Positions 33,921 through 37,432 of a stretch of DNA of 37,432 nt are shown piece after piece; the stretch's first letter is position 1; every line of letters starts with the position of its first letter. The stretch is from contig NZ_JAMCOJ010000014.1 of NCBI RefSeq assembly GCF_023476645.1, forward strand, positions 1-37,432. The letters run 5' to 3'. Under the pieces are notes generated by a model that saw only the letters and a list, made by a program, of their open reading frames with translations, was not told the origin of the DNA and did no database searches. The position numbers and the translations under genes are program-made. The DNA is from Cellulophaga sp. 20_2_10 (GTDB lineage Bacteria > Bacteroidota > Bacteroidia > Flavobacteriales > Flavobacteriaceae).

Positions 33921-36455
33921 ATGAAAAGGAATATTTTATTATGCTTTAGTCTATTTTTAGTTGCTATTTCTTGTAAGAAAGAAAATAAAACTACTCAAAA
34001 TAATAATTCTGTTCTTGTAAATGATACCATTACAAATAGTACTAATAACAATACGCTAGTAAAAAAATATGAGGGAGATTACCTTTATAAGGCTATAATT
34101 AATAGTAAAACGGGTATTGTTTTAAAAGATACTATTAACGAGACTAAATTAGGAGCAATACCATTTGGAGCAGAAGTCTTAGTTACTAAGTTTCGTGATT
34201 TTGAAACTATGAATGTAATGAATAGGGTTAATGTTTATGGTCAATGGGTAGAAGTAGTCTATCAAGATAAAAACGAATATGTTAAAGGACGAATTTTTGA
34301 TGGCAATTTAGATTATAAGTCTTACACAAAAGAGTCTAATATATATGCAGATACTGTAGTTGTTAAAAATGAACAAGAATTTTTTAAAGCTCTTAGGTCT
34401 AACAGAACTATTATTGTTGATGCCAAAGAGATAAACTTAGACAAAGGAAAAGAAATTATAGAGAGTATAGAGGAAGAAGAAGGTTCTCATCTAATTTATT
34501 ATGCGGATGATTATGCGGATGATTATGCAGAAACATTGGTGTTCTCTAATTTTTTAGATTTAGAAATTAAGGGTAAAAATCTTGTAGATTTTTTCACAGA
34601 AAAACAAGAAGCAAATGTTATTGAATTTAAAAACTCTAGTAATATTTACATAGACAATATTAATTTTTACCATAAAAATGTCTCCAGTTGTGGCGGAGAT
34701 GTTTTGAGTTTTTCTAATTGTGATAATTTTTATTTTCAAAACTCAAGTTTTGATGGTTCAGGGTTAACTGGGATTCATGCAAGTGAATCTGAAAGTTTAA
34801 ATTTTTTCAATTGTGATTTTTATAATAATCATAATTATATAATTCGTAGCCATGATACAAAATATATTAACCTTAAAAGGTGCGATATTTATGGCAATGA
34901 GTTATCTGAAGCAATCTTTGATGCTTCTGGTTTTGATTATGAAACATATGTAGATTGTATAAACCAAATTAATATTTCAGAATGTTATATCACAGATAAT
35001 GAAACCTCTTCTTTAATTGAAAGTGACGGTAAACAAGATAATATTTTCAATATTGATAACTCATTAATTACAAATAATAACTTTGAAGACGATATTATTA
35101 ATTTAATTTCTAATTCTAAAGTAAAAATAAAGAGTACAGATTTTATAAATAATAGGTCCATTTTAAATAAGTATATAATTGATAAAGATATAGACAGTGA
35201 CTATGAAGAAATTGAAATATCGTTAGAAGAAGTATCATTTAAGGATAATATCGATTTTTATGACTTTAACAAAGGCAATACTGCATTTACAAAAAAGGAA
35301 AACGTAATAGTAGACAATAGGTACAATAAAGAATCTGATACTTTATTAACGCATTTTAATAGAACTTCTATAGCAGGATTAAATTATATTGAGCGTTCGG
35401 ATAAAGATATTAAGTACAATAAAAAAACAAATGAATTTTCTGTTAATGGGCATCTTCTAAAAGGTCTGCATAAGTTAAACTTTTCTGATAGGAATGATTT
35501 CTATATTTTTTTAGACGAGAAATCTTCGTCTGTAGAGAATTATAGTGGTTACGGAGAAATTATTGATGGAAAATTAGAAGGAGAGTGGAAAATTGAGAGT
35601 AATGCTTATCTGGATATTGTTGAATTTAAAAATGGGATAATTCAAAAAATGCGACGAGAAGTCATCGTTAATTATAAACCAAAGGAAATAACAGTAGTTA
35701 AAAAAGGAATATATATTGATGGACAAAAAAATGGTGTTTTTGAATATTTTTATGAAGATGGCAACTTGCGAAAAAAGTTAACTTTTAAAGACAATATTCT
35801 AGATTATCCACGAGAATTTTATTTTCCTAACGGTAAAATGAGGTTTATTAGAACTAAGAATAAATCCATACATTACCATCCTAACGGAATAGTTATAGCG
35901 GAGATTACGTATGATGAGGAAGGAAAATTTGTTATAAATGCAAGTAATTATTACGATAGTGAAGGAAATTTAAAGGAAGCTAAAGAGACTCCTAAAAATA
36001 GTGTCAAGTTTTATATTGAAGGAGGTGTTTCTATCAATTTTGAGGGAATAGAAGAGTATAAAGACAAAGTTTTTGTATCCCAAGATTATACTATTGCTGA
36101 ATTTTTACATTTTAACAATAGTATAGCAAGATATACGGTGTCAAATAGTGATTTTTTAAATAAAAGTATAGATTTAAAAGTTGGGCATAGTGATTATGCA
36201 GAGTCCTATAGGTATAACAATAAAAAACTAGTATACATTTTTGATAAGCTGCATAACCTAAGGTACAAAGCTGTAATTGAAAATGGGACGAACCTTAATT
36301 TATATGTTTACAACGATTATAATTACCTCAAAAAAGTTTTTAAACAATATATATATACCAATAAGCAATTTGTATTACATGGTGATGTTAACTATTACTC
36401 TAATGGATATATGCGTTATGCTCAAAAATATGAAAATGGAAAACTCATGAACTAA
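33921..36455 (+). CDS. large lipoprotein: SH3b-like, beta-helix and MORN/YwqK-type repeats (antisense cassette)
   Basis: An 844-aa lipoprotein with lipobox AISCKK (Cys18). An SH3b-like region spans about 55-130 (GAEVLVTKF, YGQWVEVVY). A right-handed parallel beta-helix spans about 150-450, with recurring N/D-rich turns (NSSNIYIDNINFY, NCDNFYFQNSSFDG, KYINLKRCDIYGN). MORN/YwqK-like repeats follow at about 545-690 (GKLEGEWKIES, GQKNGVFEYFYEDGNLRKK, YDSEGNLKEA) and again at the end (YYSNGYMRYAQKYENGKL). It is a surface or toxin-immunity-like architecture, but no enzymatic residues are seen. It is the only ORF of the array on the plus strand, within putative cassette 33867-36595, so it needs its own promoter. 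Confidence 0.75.
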   Translation: MKRNILLCFSLFLVAISCKKENKTTQNNNSVLVNDTITNSTNNNTLVKKYEGDYLYKAIINSKTGIVLKDTINETKLGAIPFGAEVLVTKFRDFETMNVMNRVNVYGQWVEVVYQDKNEYVKGRIFDGNLDYKSYTKESNIYADTVVVKNEQEFFKALRSNRTIIVDAKEINLDKGKEIIESIEEEEGSHLIYYADDYADDYAETLVFSNFLDLEIKGKNLVDFFTEKQEANVIEFKNSSNIYIDNINFYHKNVSSCGGDVLSFSNCDNFYFQNSSFDGSGLTGIHASESESLNFFNCDFYNNHNYIIRSHDTKYINLKRCDIYGNELSEAIFDASGFDYETYVDCINQINISECYITDNETSSLIESDGKQDNIFNIDNSLITNNNFEDDIINLISNSKVKIKSTDFINNRSILNKYIIDKDIDSDYEEIEISLEEVSFKDNIDFYDFNKGNTAFTKKENVIVDNRYNKESDTLLTHFNRTSIAGLNYIERSDKDIKYNKKTNEFSVNGHLLKGLHKLNFSDRNDFYIFLDEKSSSVENYSGYGEIIDGKLEGEWKIESNAYLDIVEFKNGIIQKMRREVIVNYKPKEITVVKKGIYIDGQKNGVFEYFYEDGNLRKKLTFKDNILDYPREFYFPNGKMRFIRTKNKSIHYHPNGIVIAEITYDEEGKFVINASNYYDSEGNLKEAKETPKNSVKFYIEGGVSINFEGIEEYKDKVFVSQDYTIAEFLHFNNSIARYTVSNSDFLNKSIDLKVGHSDYAESYRYNNKKLVYIFDKLHNLRYKAVIENGTNLNLYVYNDYNYLKKVFKQYIYTNKQFVLHGDVNYYSNGYMRYAQKYENGKLMN

Positions 36456-36586
36456 TTTTAAATCCATAAAAAGTTGCGCTGTATTTTTGTAACTGCTACA
36501 TTATTATTAGTGACGTATTCTAGCACTATAACTTTTGGCGCATAATAAAATTGATAAAAAAGAACGAATCTTTAAAGAAGCTCTTA

Positions 36587-36730
36587 GTTGCTAACGGGTA
36601 TACGCTTTGTGGCGTGTAATAAGCACTTAATTTAGCAACTATTTACCGACCAATAAAATCCGCTAGTCCCTGCGCTTTGGGCTTCGTAAGTAGGCCAGAA
36701 GCAGCAATAAATCATATACTGTGTTGGCGG
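36587..36730 (-). repeat. attC-like site, medium form (~144 bp)
   Basis: Arms are GTTGCTAAC (36587-36595) and GTTGGCGG (36723-36730). It shares the middle segments AGTCCCTGCGCTTTGGG and GTAAGTAGGCC with the site at 30471-30618. GTATACGCTTTGTGGC pairs imperfectly with the AT-rich stretch before the right arm. The stretch 36456-36586 before it holds no gene. Confidence 0.62.
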
Positions 36731-36903
36731 TTCGTTGTTTTTATTCCGACTTATTTTTACTGCGTTTGAGTGAATTCCGTCAGTGGTTTATTTCGCAAAT
36801 TTTTTCAATTCCGAATCTGGCTAAATTCCACATTCAGTTAAGTTCTTGTTTTTTAATTCAGTTTCCGATTCCTCAACTTGCTGAAAAATCTGTTTAGTTG
36901 CTG

Positions 36904-37098
36904 CTATTCAGATATCTTTTTTTTGCTTTTATTTTCGTTAATAAATATTAATATTATCGAAGCAATAATAATTATTGAAGCACCTAAAAACAACCAAGTT
37001 TTTTTTGATTCAATGTTGAAATTTGAAAAATCAAAATTCAATATATTTAAAGTCATTGCTATTATTATCAATATTGATGGGATGTTTCTTTTTATCAT
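36904..37098 (-). CDS. small membrane protein, 64 aa (cassette)
   Basis: Two hydrophobic helices (about 7-22 and 34-53), with a Lys-rich C-terminal end (NENKSKKKISE). No family is recognised. The cassette arms GTTGGC (36723) and GCCAAC (37132-37137) are complementary. The part 36731-36903 has no clear gene; a short open stretch in another frame (LKNKNLTECGI) after the stop could be the remains of a longer protein cut by a frameshift. Confidence 0.5.
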   Translation of the reverse strand: MIKRNIPSILIIIAMTLNILNFDFSNFNIESKKTWLFLGASIIIIASIILIFINENKSKKKISE

Positions 37099-37130
37099 AT
37101 TTTTTGTTTTATGCTCGTTTTTTCAATGAA

Positions 37131-37330
37131 TGCCAACGTTTAGTATCTGAAATCGTAGGGCGGAAAAAAGGCGACTACCATTCGGTTTAGTCACAAGCCG
37201 AATTTTTAAATTTTTCTTATTATCTTTCTTCTCAATAAGCCAAATTTAAAAATTTGGCGACCTCTATAAAAACACACTAAACTTTGTGTTAAGCACCAAA
37301 ACCCGTATTAACTATAGCTATTGTTGTAGC
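37131..37330 (-). repeat. attC-like site, long form (~200 bp)
   Basis: Arms are TGCCAAC (37131-37137) and GTTGTAGC (37323-37330). The inner hairpin is GCCAAATTT/AAATTTGGC (37239-37258). The tail CGTATTAACTATAGCTATTG is a two-base variant of that at 226-423 and 31294-31500. Confidence 0.72.
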
Positions 37331-37337
37331 ACGTTAT

Positions 37338-37432
37338 TTAGTGGTAAAATTGGTCAATATGCTCTTTAATTTCATAAACTCTTGTTTTGGTTATTTCACA
37401 TATTTTTCCTGCTCTAATATTGCGTTGGATAG
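37338..37432 (-). CDS. partial cassette protein (5' end outside window)
   Basis: An open frame runs from the window edge to a TAA at 37338-37340, coding for 31 residues that include RAGKICEITKTRVYEIKEHI. It lies 8 bases from the arm GTTGTAGC, the spacing seen for other cassette ORFs. It is too short to assign a family. Confidence 0.5.
   Translation of the reverse strand, partial: IQRNIRAGKICEITKTRVYEIKEHIDQFYH

Larger units (their letters stand above)
29396..37432 (-). mobile_element. cassette array without recombinase (CALIN-like), at least eight cassettes
   Basis: Plus-strand cassette limits by arm positions are 29507-30478, 30610-31300, 31492-31922, 32104-33293, 33336-33766, 33867-36595, 36723-37137 and 37323 onward. 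Each begins GTTnnn and ends nnnAAC. Arms match within a cassette: GTTACCAAC/GTTGGTAAC 9 of 9, GTTGTAAGC/GCTTACAAC 9 of 9, GTTGGC/GCCAAC 6 of 6 twice; 30610-31300 and 33867-36595 are weaker. ORFs are minus-strand except in 33867-36595. Start codons lie about 8-40 bp from the arm. No recombinase is present within the window here. The right end is beyond the window. Confidence 0.75.

Noticed and set aside
1-37432. tRNA, rRNA or riboswitch in the window
   Set aside because: No cloverleaf, rRNA segment or recognised riboswitch core was seen by eye; a tool-based scan was not possible.

Overview
The window reads as chromosomal DNA of a Bacteroidota species, most likely a marine Flavobacteriaceae. 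It is AT-rich, and several intergenic regions carry the Bacteroidota promoter form TAnnTTTG. It has the SUF order sufA-sufB-sufC-sufD-sufS-sufE-DUF59-DUF2480, family members largely confined to this phylum (DUF4292, DUF2480, DUF3078), and many SPII-type lipoproteins.

Layout. (1) 1-2291: an integron-like locus read on the minus strand. It has a short XerC/D-type tyrosine recombinase, an attI-like site just after its stop codon, a first cassette (278-aa protein with an Rx4H motif), a ~200-bp attC-like site, and a second cassette leaving the window. (2) 2299-8713: a zinc-ribbon protein, an envelope group (EnvC-like activator, DUF4292 lipoprotein, TPR protein), BrnQ, a small CxxC protein and ThiL. 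(3) 8865-16786: the suf cluster with DUF59, DUF2480 and DUF3078, closed by a perfect-palindrome terminator. (4) 16798-29194: ordinary chromosome: a Rossmann oxidoreductase, an M28 membrane peptidase, a CBS protein, a YejM-like sulfatase-fold protein, a second zinc-ribbon paralogue, a pentapeptide protein, a PQQ-propeller protein, a lipoprotein and oleate hydratase. (5) 29396-37432: an array of at least eight cassettes without a recombinase gene, separated by attC-like sites of the same family as those in region 1.

The main discovery is the cassette system in regions 1 and 5. Each ORF there is tightly bracketed by short arms of the form GTTnnn...nnnAAC. The arms are complementary within most cassettes but differ between cassettes, as expected if each free circle rebuilds its own attC. 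Between cassettes lie 60-207-bp elements that can fold into long hairpins. In the two best cases every departure from Watson-Crick pairing is a G.T wobble available only on the plus strand, which is the bottom strand relative to the cassette ORFs and is the strand used by classical attC sites. The recombinase has all six catalytic residues but lacks the extra IntI segment and is transcribed in the same direction as the cassettes. This suggests an integron analogue with a non-IntI recombinase. Cargo includes an Rx4H (possibly HEPN-like) protein, a PD-(D/E)xK nuclease-like protein, a CcoO/CcoP-like diheme cytochrome, small lipoproteins and a large antisense lipoprotein.
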